Notes: generated by a model from the letters alone, not told the origin. A DNA stretch of 64,000 nt from Trichobilharzia regenti (GCA_944472135.2 OX235270.1:58781267-58845266); one strand, 5' to 3'. Positions 1 through 10,682 are shown, numbered from the stretch's first letter. Numbers and translations: made by a program.

Positions 1-1128
1 TTACAATCGTCAACCTGAGAAGGGTTTTAGGCGTACTGGTGTAAGTCCTACGACTCTTCAAAGGAATTCCTTCAAGACATGATCCGCGAGTTTGTGTGTA
101 CAGTTTGTATATACGTGTGGTGTGTCATATCAATTGGTGTATTTTGGATTCATTGTGTTCACTCGTTGTTTTCGTACCTTGTTGTTATTGCGTAATTTTG
201 TTAAATTTTTCGTCGTGATTACTTCTGAAGTTGTTTCGAGTCTTCTACATCTGTGAATGAATTGATTGATGTTAGAGACAGAAGATGGGTCGTATACGCC
301 GGGGAGGCTAGGCTATTGCTGAGAATGAAATGCGCACGGAGATAATGATTAGCTGTAGTCCCACACGCCGGGGAACGAAAGTGTAAACGACTGAGGCTCG
401 CATACGTCATCGTTACTAGAACTGAGACAGAATGAATGACAAGCGATTGCAGTGGTAATTGGTAGTGAGTAGATACGAGGATGTGTGAAGAATATCATGA
501 GATGGTGCTATGGTCACGTTGTATTCTGCAAGAGTCATTCTAGCAAGTGGCGATTCTGTTGCAAGATGTCAAGAGGAGGTCTCTATCTGGAGGCGCGGGT
601 CGTTATTGATGTGTGAGATTGTGCTGTGGGTATGCTTGTGGTGTGTTGGCTTTTCTGTTTGTTTTCCATTTCAGCTCTGTTCGTGTGACCCAGGTTCTCG
701 CAATGGCATCCAAGTCAACGTGTATTGGTCGTGATGGAAAAAAGGGTTGGATCCCTTTTTTGCCGGGGAGTGTCAATGTAGTTGAAGATTGAACGATCAA
801 TTCATGGTTGTTTGCTCAAAACCAACTTCCCCAATTTTCGCGGAGGCATCAATACGACAGTCATCGTCTCATCGGTCGCTGTTCAGAAAGAAGTCAGCAG
901 AAAACCATCAGAAGTAATATTGTGATTTATCATTGTAATATTTGTTCAAAGACCTTAGTCATACGTCATTTATATGTTGGCGTAACAATAAAGAATCCTC
1001 GAGTCAACAATTGGTGTTTTGGTTTTTACGTCCGTTATAACTATGCGTTTCTGAGAAACTTCAAGGAACAGCGTGGGCGCGAGCGTAGCGAGAGCTGGGC
1101 ATTAACGGTTTATGAGACGTGGCTGACA
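1..1128 (+). mobile_element. 3' end of a BEL/Pao-like LTR element, plus-strand copy
   Basis: This segment is an inverted copy of 4006-5133: the two align end to end with no net length difference, and only a few mismatches are seen in the first 770 bases. It holds the 3' non-coding tail of the element (1-770) and a complete 3' LTR (771-1128). The rest of the element lies left of the window, so coding content is unknown. Short ORFs here have no homology and mirror those in the other arm. It sits just downstream of the outer element's pol, so it probably inserted into that element's 3' region. Confidence 0.85.
771..1128 (+). repeat. 358-bp LTR of the plus-strand BEL-like copy
   Basis: Starts TGTCAATG, ends CTGACA, and has exactly the length of the LTRs at 4006-4363 and 7614-7971. 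It is preceded by a purine-rich stretch (GGAAAAAAGGG near 735-747, then GCCGGGGAG directly before the LTR), as expected for a plus-strand primer. It contains AATAAAG near 989, a plausible poly(A) signal in R. Confidence 0.85.
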
Positions 1129-1406
1129 GTAGGACTATCAGCCTTTCGCCTAAATCTTTGCTCATTTTGATGATACAATTGGGAAATTTCCGGACACAAT
1201 CGAATTTACCAACAGTTTGATGAGATGTGATACCAATTCAGTATATATAGCATTAACATATATACAGAATCACACAACAAGTACGATTGTCTGCGCATTG
1301 ACCTACTACCCTTGAAGAATTTTATCAATTACAGCAGTACGCCTACATCTGTTCTCAGGTTGACGCCCTTGATTGGAAAATCGTCAAGTGGTTCATCCTG
1401 TGAATC
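1129..1406 (-). other. 3' non-coding region of the outer BEL/Pao element
   Basis: Non-coding. It contains one diverged unit (about 1195-1370) of the roughly 193-bp repeat that is tandem at 5061-5520 in the nested element, recognised by the shared block TACCAACAG...TTCAGTATATA and the motif CAGCAGTACGCCTAC. This shows that the outer and nested elements belong to related families. No 3' LTR of the outer element is visible; it is displaced or lies left of the window. Confidence 0.6.
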
Positions 1407-4005
1407 TCAACTCTCAGGAGCTTTTAGCATACTCAGTTTCCTAATATCCTGAACCAAGATACCACAACTTGTACTCACCTCAATCGTCCTCACCAACCCA
1501 TCACCACTACTGAGTAGCCGTTCTACCACTCCCAGTGACCATCTATCTCCGACACATTTATCTGGTACCAAGACTATCACCAACTTTTAACTTTCTGCGC
1601 AACTTTTTCCACTTGTCTCTGGTTTGTATTGTTAGAACATACTCCTTTAACCATCTTTTCCAAAATATATCTTTCATGTGCCTGGCTTGTTTCCATCTTT
1701 TAATCGTAGGTATTCCTTCCCCGCTTGCGTCCTCTATGCCAGGGTTGCCTCTCAATAACAATAATTTATTTGGGGTTAACACATCAAAATCCTTGACGTC
1801 GTCCCTCACAGGTGATAACGGCCGGTCATTTAATATTCGTTCAGCTTCACAAAAAAATGTCTCCAGCGTTTCGTCATTCAAACTCTGGTTTTTAATTATG
1901 GAGCTTAAAATACGCTTGATAATTCCTATAAGTCTTTCCCATAGCCCACCTCTATGGCTGGCATGTGGTGGTTTGAAGTGCCACTCGATGTTCCTTTTCA
2001 GTAACTCTTCCTGAACTCTCGTTTGGGGACCTTCGAAGTACTCTTTAAGCTCGGCGTGACAGCCAACAAAATTAGTCCCTCTGTCGCTGAACATCATCTT
2101 CGGTACACCCCGGCGATTTATAAATCTATGTAATGCTAGCACGAATGAATCAGTAGTTAGCGTATGAACCATCTCAATATGCACAGCTCTCATTTTCAAA
2201 CAGGTGAATAAACAGCCATATCTTTTACATAGGGTTCTGCCTCTCTTCACTACAAAAGGTCCGAACAAATCCACTCCAACGTACTCAAATGGATAATTCC
2301 CTTCAGAAGCTTGCCACGCTGGGAGTGGTGCCGCCATCTGCTGTACTGGACGAGCATTTCGGAGTTTACATTCCATGCACTTATCAATTATTTTACGGAC
2401 AGCAGTACCTCCCTTCACTATCCAGAACTTACATCGAATACTTGATAGTACTTGCGAAGTACCCAAATGACCTTCAAGAACATGGTAGTGTCTTATAATG
2501 AGATCAGTGACTGGATGGTAGCAAGGTAATAAAGCCGGATGACGGGTCTCATATGACGATTCTAACATTTGTAGACGTCCACCAACTCTAGCAATCTCTT
2601 TGGAAACTATCGGAGATAATCGATCTAACCGCACCTTGAAATCTGCGAAATCATGACTATCCTCCTTGGCAATGTCACCCCACGCTTCCCAATGAGCAGC
2701 ACTCAAAATCGCTAACTCCTCATTTCTGATATCTTCGACTGTCAAAGGTCCCACATTCATATTTTCGTATCCTGCAAGATGTATGACCCTTAAATATGTA
2801 GCATATCGTGTCAACCACGCAACAGCTTTCAGTAATTTGTACCAAAAATAATAATATTTAAAAAGTGAATGTAAACCCGAATGTCTTTCTTGAGTAGATG
2901 TTAAACTGACACTTGTCTTCAACTCCAAGGCACACTCGTTTATCGGTGGTTCATCTTCTCTACGAGGCCACATACTATCAGCCCTTAGCAAGAACTCTGG
3001 ACCTTTCCACCACTTATTTTTAACCACATTCATATCAATAACTCCTCGCGAGGCTAGATCAGCTGGATTTTTTCCAGACAGTACGTACCTCCACTTCTCG
3101 ACGGTTGTTAGTTCACGAATTTGAGATACTCTGTTAGCTACAAAACATGCATATCTTGCTGACTCGCTGCGTATATAATATATCACAGACATCGAATCAG
3201 TCCAAAACGTTACGGGATACTTGGGGTAATCCAACTCTTTACACACCGTTGTGAATAACTGCGCAGCTAGTAAGGCTGCAGTAAGTTCTAATCTCGGAAT
3301 CGAAACCGTCTTTAGAGGTGCAACTCTAGATTTACCCATCACCAGGCTAACATCTATGTCATCCCTTAAGGTGGTTCTGATGTAGACGACTGCTTCATAT
3401 CCAACCTCAGAGGCATCAGAAAAAACATGGAAGTCAATTATATCATGATTTCTCGACGGCTTAAGTGGACGTGAGACGGAATGTAGATTCAACTTTCTTA
3501 AACGGTTAACCCACCTTTTCCATTCTTCACTGTGCCTCTCACTTAATGGGTCATCCCACTGTAACCATTTCCTGCATGTCTTTTGAAATAATCTCCTCGC
3601 CGGAAGTAGATAAGGTGCTACTAATCCAAGTGGGTCAAACACGGACGACAAAACAGAGAGCACACCTTTTGGAGTAACTGGCTTATCAATATCACCAACA
3701 CTAAATCCAAAGGTATCAGAGTTCAAATCACACCGCATACCTAATGTGCGTTCAACTGGCAGAGTATGAACGGGTAAATCTCGTACAGTAGGTGCTCTGT
3801 CTTCTAAAACTATATGCTTCAAAACGTCAAGGCTGTTTGAGACCTACTTAGTTAAGGAAAAGCCAGCCTTAGCTAACACCTCGGTAATACTTCTTGCAAA
3901 TTTAACTGCAGGCTTATCATCATCGAACGATGCTAAACAGTCATCCACATAGAAGCAACAATCGATGATATCCAGCAAATCACTAGAACAAAAAGTGAAC
4001 ACTGA
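1407..4005 (-). pseudogene. Outer BEL/Pao pol: C-terminal RT, RNase H and integrase
   Basis: Distal half of a Pao/BEL polyprotein. The RT catalytic motif FYVDDCL lies near 3950. An in-frame TAG at 3844-3846 follows, then an open stretch of 754 codons (3822-1558). Pao-type RNase H is marked by FHVFSDASEVGYEA, an H2C2 integrase zinc finger by HYHVLEGHLG and CMECKLRNA, and the integrase core by D (VDLFGP), D (FSDRGTNF) and E (GGLWERLIG). Near 1575 a one-base frameshift moves the reading frame; the frame then continues with the usual Pao C-terminus (KCVGDRWSLGVVERLL) to a stop at about 1407. The N-terminal half of RT is at 7972-8725, separated by the inserted element. Homology assignment rests on recognised family motifs; the stop and frameshift are read directly. 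Not functional as it stands. Confidence 0.9.
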
Positions 4006-4363
4006 TGTCAGTCACGTCTCGTAAACCGTTAATGCCCAGCTCTCGCTACGCTCGCGCCCACGCTGTTCCTTGAAGTTTCTCAGAAACGCATAGTTATAAC
4101 GGACGAAAAAACCAAAACACCGATTGGCTACTCGAGAATACTTTATTGTAACACCAACATAAAAATATGTTATCATTAAGGTCTTTGAACAAATATTACA
4201 ATGATAAATCACAATATTACTTCTGATGGTTTTCTGCTGACTTCTTTCTGAACAGCGACCGATGAGACGATGACTGTCGTATTGATGCCTCCGCGAAAAT
4301 TGGGGAAGTTGGTTTTGAGCAAACAACCATGAATTGATCGTTCAATCTTCAACTACATTGACA
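4006..4363 (-). repeat. 3' LTR of the nested BEL-like element
   Basis: TGTCAATG...CTGACA on the minus strand, 358 bp. It matches the LTR at 771-1128 except in a patch around 4110-4190 (the R region near AATAAAG) where it differs clearly from both 771-1128 and its own partner LTR 7614-7971, which agree with each other there. This suggests recombination or template switching. Confidence 0.85.
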
Positions 4364-5060
4364 CTCCCCGGCAAAAAAGGGATCCAACCCTTTTTTCCAT
4401 CACGACCAATACACGTTGACTTGGATGCCATTGCGAGAACCTGGGTCACACGGACAGAGCTGAAATGGAAAACAAACAGAAAAGCCAACACACCACAAGC
4501 ATACCCACAGCACAATCTCACACATCAATAACGACCCGCGCCTCCAGATAGAGACCTCCTCTTGACATCTTGCAACAGAATCGCCACTTGCTAGAATGAC
4601 TCTTGCAGAATACAACGTGACCATAGCACCATCTCATGATATTCTTCACACATCCTCGTATCTACTCACTACCAATTACCACTGCAATCGCTTGTCATTC
4701 ATTCTGTCTCAGTTCTAGTAACGATGACGTATGCGAGCCTCAGTCGTTTACACTTTCGTTCCCCGGCGTGTGGGACTACAGCTAATCATTATCTCCGTGC
4801 GCATTTCATTCTCAGCAATAGCCTAGCCTCCCCGGCGTATACGACCCATCTTCTGTCTCTAACATCAATCAATTCATTCACAGATGTAGAAGACTCGAAA
4901 CAACTTCAGAAGTAATCACGACGAAAAATTTAACAAAATTACGCAATAACAACAAGGTACGAAAACAACGAGTGAACACAATGAATCCAAAATACACCAA
5001 TTGATATGACACACCACACGTGTATACAAACTGTACACACAAACTCGCGGATCATGTCTT
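4364..5060 (-). other. 3' non-coding tail of nested element with polypurine tract
   Basis: Mirror of 74-770. On the minus strand it ends GGAAAAAAGGG...GCCGGGGAG immediately before the 3' LTR, a polypurine-tract-like primer. The small ORFs in it (about 4400-4624 minus and 4724-4915 plus) lack recognisable homology, appear only because the sequence is repeated, and are not called genes. Confidence 0.6.
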
Positions 5061-5520
5061 GATGGAATTCCTTTGAAGAATCGTAGGACTTACACCAGTA
5101 CGCCTAAAACCCTTCTCAGGTTGACGATTGTAAGTTGTGGAATGTCCGGACACAAACAAGATCAACCAACAATTACAATAATTGGAACTCACACAATTAT
5201 TTAACACAAACATATGTACAATCAACACATCAAATGTTGTGGATTCTGGCACGACAAACTACCCTTGATGAACTGTAGGACTTATGGCAGTACGCCTACA
5301 ACCCTTCTCAGGTTGATGATCCAAGTGGAAGTCGTCCAGACACAAACAGAATTACCAACAGCTAGATGGCAGATGATATCAATTCAGTATATACAATATG
5401 AACATATGTACAAAATCACACACCAAGCACATTGGACTGCTCATTGATGCGCTACCCTTTGAAGAATTGAAGGACTTACAGCAGTACGCCTACAACCCTT
5501 CTCAGGTTGACACTCTAGGT
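5061..5520 (-). repeat. ~193-bp tandem repeat, 2.3 units
   Basis: The block around CAGTACGCCTACAACCCTTC recurs at about 5095, 5290 and 5483, a spacing of 193-195 bp. The intervening parts (GACACAAACA..., TTCAGTATATA...) also align between units. It lies between the end of the coding region and the 3' tail of the nested BEL element, and one diverged unit is present in the outer element (1195-1370). A 3' UTR minisatellite of this BEL lineage. Confidence 0.75.
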
Positions 5521-6408
5521 TGGAAAATCATCGCAGAGTTCATTTGCTGATTTCCTTCTATCAGCTATATCCTCAAATCTGAACGGTAACACGCCCATGT
5601 CATTGTATCGTAGAATATAGATAACGAACACACACACGACGTATCTGGTCAACCAAGCGTAGAAACAGAGTAATTTACACCAAAGATAATAGCATTCAAT
5701 TAGTAACTTGAAACTAGAAATGCCTTTATTTATGCAAGTCAATTTAACAAATACTCTCTCGTTTACGTTTGGCTTATTCTCACTAAACTGAGCAATATCT
5801 TTCGTCTTTTCAAACGCACCAATACTATCATAGTCATTGCATAAGGCACGTGAGTTCATGGACGTCCATTTCATTGTGGATGAAAACACCAACGATGACT
5901 GAGTGACACAAGGTGATGAAGTTAGCGGTGGATCAAAAGCTGTTGTTGTTCGGGTTTCGGAGAGTTGTCTACCTGCAAGACCACCACCACTGCTGTCTTT
6001 TACTATTAGCTCGGGTTTAGCACTATCATCTGATGATAGGTGGGCTACACGCTGATCAATTACACTGACTGTCTCACAAGTATGCACACCTTCTGCAACT
6101 GCACCTGCATTTATTTCTACTTCACGTTCAAGTTGTACAGAACCTTTGTTCAACTTAGGAGTAGTAGGCATTCCCCTTATGTCATCATGATCAACCAAAG
6201 ACAAATGTGCACCATCATGATCATTATCACGAATATTCACTTTACCGTCAACTTCATCATTTTCAAACTCTTTAATAACAGAAGTAGACAATTTTGGTTC
6301 CTCCTCGCAAATCCTAAATGGTTTTATAACTTCACTCTGACTAGTAATACCTTGTAAACTTGTAGGGTCAGAACTGCACTCTGAAGCAGTAACTCTATTC
6401 TGTGACAC
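5515..6408 (-). pseudogene. Gag-to-pol fusion remnant of the nested BEL element
   Basis: A 297-codon open frame overlapping the end of gag by 14 bases in a different frame. It has no ATG at its beginning (GTG), so it is read as the continuation of gag after a frameshift. The first ~215 residues are hydrophilic and acidic without a recognised domain. The last ~75 resemble the linker between RNase H and integrase of the outer pol: SFKLLIECYYLWCKLL...AWLTRYV aligns with SLFKYYYFWYKLLKAVAWLTRYA, followed by a similar EDI motif. An internal deletion has therefore fused gag-side sequence to pol-side sequence, removing protease, RT and RNase H; integrase is cut off downstream. Confidence 0.7.
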
Positions 6409-7468
6409 TATTCAACAATGGCTTACCAGTTGCAACTACAGACTTCTTCACCGCACCGTTATCGTCACACAATTCGGAGTCAGACCTGGAGTTTACATTT
6501 AGCTTATCACTGAACTTGCTCACTGGTTCACAGTTCACTTCTGTATGCACCTCTTGCGAACGTGTAAAACACAACCGTGTTTGTCTTGCATCTTGTAACT
6601 TATCTGTTGAGGATGTACTACGAATCCTGTTACACTCACTAGGTCTATATGCATTACTAGACATCATCGAGCCTTCTCGATATCCACCTCTCTGAGGCCT
6701 ACTCGTCATCAATGATTGCGTTTTACCCTCAGACTGCTCTATTCTAGGGGTGAGATGAAGTAGACTGGCGAACTTCCTCATAGATTGATTGACACTAGTA
6801 TTTACCAGTTTCAGGATATCATCAAACTTTGGCTCGATACCCTCATCCTCCATACGGGAGCTTATCTTCACCCACTTCCTTTGCAGTCGAGTAGGTAGGC
6901 GTCTTGCTATTACTTCTAGTATAAAACTCGAGTTGAGGTCACTCATGCGATTCATCGAAATCATTCCATTCTTGTAAATTAGCAAATTATCCAAAAACTC
7001 AGTAAGTGCCTTGGAGTCATCCTGTAATTGACCACCATTACCCTTAACAGCCTCGAATAATTTCCCTGCAATCATCGAAGGTCTTCCAAACCTTTGACGT
7101 AATATGCTCATAGCCTCGTAGTAGCCCTCTTTCGGCTTCATAAACTTACAGCGCTGTATAGCTCTTGCAGCAATTCCAGTGCAATACCTCATCAAATACA
7201 TTAACTTCATTTCATCAGTTAATAAAAAACCACTCAGCATGATCTCAAACTCCTTTACAAATTGTAAATAATCAGCTGGGTTTCCATCAAAACAGCTTGG
7301 TTCTAATTTAGGGAGTTTGATGTTCCTATTATCCCTGAACGGCGAAACAGTAACATCAACCATGTCATGCTTAACATCAGACACAACGTTACAAGTAACA
7401 GACAAGTCAACATGACTTACTTTCCTGTTTGCATCCAAGACACTCTGTCCCTTCTTTGACCCAGGCAT
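6395..7468 (-). CDS. Gag protein of the nested BEL/Pao-like element
   Basis: 357 codons from an ATG at 7468, about 146 bases inside the 5' LTR. Gag forms the cytoplasmic particle that packages element RNA. Residues ~48-240 carry the Pao-type gag core: NIKLPKLEPSCFDGNPADY, then YLMRYCTGIAARAIQ, RFGRPSMIAGKLFEAV and LPTRLQRKWVKISSR, with the same order in the outer element. Near residue 300 a zinc knuckle has the spacing C-x2-R-x4-H-x4-C, so the second cysteine is replaced by arginine. The frame is otherwise intact, in contrast to the outer gag. It ends at TAG and passes into the frame of 5515-6408. BEL gag-pol is usually one long ORF, so this may be a truncation product. Start chosen as the first ATG after the leader. 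Confidence 0.85.
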   Translation of the reverse strand: MPGSKKGQSVLDANRKVSHVDLSVTCNVVSDVKHDMVDVTVSPFRDNRNIKLPKLEPSCFDGNPADYLQFVKEFEIMLSGFLLTDEMKLMYLMRYCTGIAARAIQRCKFMKPKEGYYEAMSILRQRFGRPSMIAGKLFEAVKGNGGQLQDDSKALTEFLDNLLIYKNGMISMNRMSDLNSSFILEVIARRLPTRLQRKWVKISSRMEDEGIEPKFDDILKLVNTSVNQSMRKFASLLHLTPRIEQSEGKTQSLMTSRPQRGGYREGSMMSSNAYRPSECNRIRSTSSTDKLQDARQTRLCFTRSQEVHTEVNCEPVSKFSDKLNVNSRSDSELCDDNGAVKKSVVATGKPLLNSVTE

Positions 7469-7613
7469 TGTTGAACTTGAACCAATTCCAAAAGCGTTCC
7501 AGATATTGTTTGTTCAAAGAGGACTTGACCGGCACCAGGAAAGATGAACGGTGACTATCCAAACTGTTACCAGCTATCTGAATCCGCCAGAATCTGTTTC
7601 TACCGTCAGAAAC

Positions 7614-7971
7614 TGTCAGCCACGTCTCGTAAACCGTTAATGCCCAGCTCTTGCTACGCTGGGACTCACGCTGTTCCTTGAAGTTTCTCAGAAACGCTTA
7701 GTAATAACGGACGTAAAAACCAAAACACCAATTGTTGACTCGAGGATTCTTTATTGTTACACCAACATATAAATGACGTATGACTAAGGTCTTTGAACAA
7801 ATATTACAATGATAAATCACAATATTACTTCTGATGGTTTTCTGCTGACTTCTTTCTGAACAGCGACCGATGAGACGATGACTGTCGTATTGATGCCTCC
7901 GCGAAAATTGGGGAAGTTGGTTTTGAGCAAACAACCATGAATTGATCGTTCAATCTTCAACTACACTGACA
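7614..7971 (-). repeat. 5' LTR of the nested BEL-like element
   Basis: 358 bp, TGTCAGTG...CTGACA on the minus strand. Its left boundary joins the leader that precedes gag; its right boundary interrupts the outer RT. A possible primer-binding region lies in the leader, which carries CTTTCCTGGTGCC also found after the outer LTR. Confidence 0.85.
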
Positions 7972-8725
7972 ACTGCCTTTCGTAGAGCAGAATAATCACA
8001 AAACGGGGAGGACTTGGCACCAAATTGATTGACTGTCATCCTATATTTTGACACCTTACCACAAGGATCATCATCAAACCACAAGAACCCTAAGTGATCC
8101 CTGTCACACTCTTGCACCTTCACTTGTAGGAACTTTTTCTCTATATCTGCAGTGACAGCAAGTGCAAACTTTCTGAATCTTAACAGCAGTCCAACTAGTG
8201 AGCTCACGCAATCTGGGCCACTATACAGATTATCATTCAAAGAGACTCCTTCATGTTTCGCAGAACAGCCGAACCCCAAACGGAGTGTACCTGGCTTCCT
8301 CCGGTTAAAGACGGGATGATGGGGCAAATACCACTTCCCTGGCTCGCTCTGATCAACTAGTCTTTCAACATAACCCTTCATTACATGTTTGTCGACGACA
8401 TCCTTATATTTGGTCCAGAGGTCTTCATCCATCGGAAACTTCTTCTTTAAACCCATTAGTCTCTTTAGGGCGACTTTTCAATTACAAACTAACTGTCCGT
8501 CTTTAAATCTCCATTGTAGGCCAATTCTGAAACGCCCATTTTCGTATTTTCAAGACTCCTCAACTATTTCAACTGCCTTTAAGTCCTCTACAGAACTACC
8601 CTATCTGGGACACCACAGTCACAAAACTCCTTGTCATACATATATCTAATCATAGTCTCTAGTTTGTCCCCACTGTTTGCAACTAATGATGATATGTGGA
8701 CTATGAGTATAGGTCCTCTCACTGT
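7972..8725 (-). pseudogene. Outer BEL/Pao pol: N-terminal half of RT
   Basis: 168 codons (8456 to about 7972) are open and encode the palm/fingers part of a Pao RT: WYLPHHPVFNRRKPGTLR, then LTADIE-type motif A as AVTADIEKKFLQVKV, then MTVNQFGAKSSPF. The frame runs straight into the LTR at 7971 and resumes after 4005 with the YVDD motif. Upstream (8457-8725) the same protein continues (YENGRFRIGLQW, later KVALKRLMGLKKKF) but with a stop and frame changes. Part of the outer element, dead through insertion and point lesions. Confidence 0.85.
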
Positions 8726-9420
8726 TCATCCTAGCGGTGTTTTCGTTGCGAACAGATCATTTCTACCTCCGAATCTCCTTTCTAATACCTTGTGAGCTTC
8801 TCTCACGCTACATCCAATGACCATTCTCACTCTACAATCTTGCAGTGCTGGAAACGGTATATCACACATAAATTGCTTACTGGCAACTTTTTCAAGACTA
8901 GGTAATATAGCTTTTCTGAGTTTCGTACTGGAGGTACTGTGAGCAGTATCCACTTCAACGGTTTCCTCAGTAATCAAGGATTCTAACTGAAATGACACTC
9001 GCTTACACATTAACGTTTTCGAAGAATTGAAGGTATTTAGAACCAAGGATTGCTTTGGGCCCTTAACACCCAAGCGGCCAGCTTAGCATCTATCAATGTA
9101 ACGTCTGAACCATTATCCAACAATGCATAAGTCTCTACCGAAGACTGCGGTCCTTTCACCTTAACTGGTAATACCCCTAAATAAACTTGTGGGTTATCAA
9201 GGGGTCTAAAAGTACTAATACAATTAACCGAATTTCCCGGTTCGTTTACTGTACTCAGAAGTAGGTGCATATTGGTTAAACCACTACTTCCTTTGTTTGT
9301 CGCCTTACAATTCAACTTTGTATGCCCCGTCTTTAAACAACTGAAATACAGCCGCTTCTGTTTTGCCATTTTTGAACTTTCTACGGGAGACATAGCGACG
9401 AAGCGATTGCGATCATTCAA
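8726..9420 (-). pseudogene. Outer BEL/Pao zinc knuckle and aspartic protease
   Basis: Two overlapping frames. The first (9420-9037) has a damaged knuckle: C-x4-H-x4-C (SCLKTGHTKLNC) whose first cysteine position is tyrosine, then the retropepsin-like active site YALLDNGSDVTLIDAKLAAWV (DNG in place of DTG/DSG). After a frameshift near 9050 the second (9073-8726) continues the Pao peptidase family with VIGCSVREAHKVLERRFGGR and KTPLG, the usual end of the domain before RT. The protease would process gag-pol; it is split here. Confidence 0.8.
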
Positions 9421-10220
9421 TTGATGCGTGTTATGGCAAACAATACACTCATCCTTTCTTGTTGTGCCTTGAGCTTCACTACAAATGGTTTCTTTATAAT
9501 CACCGGTTCCTTAGGTTCTACCTTAGAATACAAAATGCCGGCAAATTCACCCGTCACCTGATTGACACTGTCTTTCACCAGCCTCACAATATCATCGAAT
9601 CCAGGCTCCAAACCATCTTCCTCTAGCCGGGAATTAACCTTTATGAACTTCCTCTGTAGACGATCCGGTAATTTCTTGACAACTGTCTCAATCACCGAAA
9701 CTGAGTTTAACTCATCCATATTGTTAAGATAAACGGTGGTATTTCTGTATACCATTAAATTATCCAAGAACTCTACGAGTTCCTCGGGGTTGTCCCTTAA
9801 CTATGCCCCATTACATTTGACGGTGTCAAAAATGCTACGGGATATCATAAAATGCTTTCCAAACATTTGACGTAATATCTTCATGGCCTCAGTACATCCG
9901 TCATTTGGCAGAGTGAACTCACAGCACTGTATAGCTCTTGAAGCAACTCAAGTGCAGTACCTCATCAAATACATTGACTTCATTTCATCATTTAATGCAA
10001 GCCCACCCAACATGACTTCAAACTCCTTTAAAAACTGTGGATAGTCAGCTGGGTTTCCGTCGAAACACCGAGGTTCATATTTAGGCAATTTAATATTCCT
10101 ATTATCCCTAGACGGCGAAACATGAACAACGGTCTCATCATGCTGAGCATCATACATATCATTACACTTAAGAAGCAACTCAGCATTACTTACTTTCCTG
10201 CGTGCTTGACCGGACATCAC
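9417..10220 (-). pseudogene. Outer BEL/Pao gag, broken
   Basis: N-terminal gag starts at ATG 10220 and is open to about 9948 (NIKLPKYEPRCFDGNPADYP, YLMRYCT). After stops and frame changes the middle (9767-9417) continues with DNLMVYRN, LPDRLQRKFIKVNSRLEEDG and KDSVNQVTGEF. Every block has its counterpart in the same order in the intact gag at 6395-7468, so this is the older relative. The several independent lesions show long inactivity. Confidence 0.85.
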
Positions 10221-10315
10221 TGAACTTGACTAAAAATTCCAGAAAAGTTCCAGATAACGCTTGTCCAAAGAAGACTTGCAGGCACCAGGAAAGAGGAACA
10301 GAAACTATCAGAAAC

Positions 10316-10682
10316 TGTCAGCCAAGTCTCATTAACTGTCAATGTTCAGCTCTTGCTACGCTGGACCTCACGCTGCCCCTCGAAGACTTTCAGAAACACT
10401 TTGTAATATCCAACTCAGAAAAACCAGAACACAGATTGGAGACTCAAAAATCCTTTATTCTTGCGCCAATATATAACCAAAAATAAGGTTATTACATACA
10501 AGGTCTAAGAGTAAATGTTGCAACAATAAATCACGATAATGCTTCTGGCATATTTTTAAAATCCACTGAACAGCGAACGATGAGACGATGACTGCTGGAT
10601 TGATGACCCGCGAAAAATATGGGGAAGTTGGGTTTGAGCAAACAACCATGAGTTGATCGTTCAATCTTCAACCACATTGACA
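10316..10682 (-). repeat. 5' LTR of the outer BEL/Pao element
   Basis: 367 bp, TGTCAATGTGG...TTGACA-type ends on the plus strand (TGTCAGCC at 10316, CATTGACA ending 10682). It aligns along its whole length with the 358-bp LTRs but is clearly more diverged. It contains the same AATAAAGG signal. On its right the sequence passes directly into endonuclease-coding sequence of another retrotransposon. Confidence 0.8.

Larger units (their letters stand above)
4006..7971 (-). mobile_element. Nested BEL/Pao-like retrotransposon, pol-deleted
   Basis: A 3966-bp element bounded by two 358-bp LTRs in direct orientation, inserted in the RT of the outer element. Flanks are ACTGA (4001-4005) and ACTGC (7972-7976), a 5-bp target duplication with one mismatch, the size usual for BEL elements. 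Internal order on the minus strand is 5' LTR, leader, gag, a frameshifted continuation that joins gag to a pol segment between RNase H and integrase, a tandem repeat, a 3' non-coding tail and the 3' LTR. No protease, RT, RNase H or integrase core is present, so it must be mobilised in trans if at all. Confidence 0.85.

Noticed and set aside
219..734. Small ORFs duplicated at 4400-4915
   Set aside because: Located in the non-coding 3' tail of the BEL element; no start context or homology, and duplicated with the repeat.
808..1170. 120-codon ORF, with shorter versions at 4012-4326 and 7698-7934
   Set aside because: Lies inside the LTR, begins at TTG, differs in length between copies and has no homology; present only because the LTR is repeated.
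1535..2014. 159-codon plus-strand ORF
   Set aside because: Antisense shadow of the integrase region of pol.
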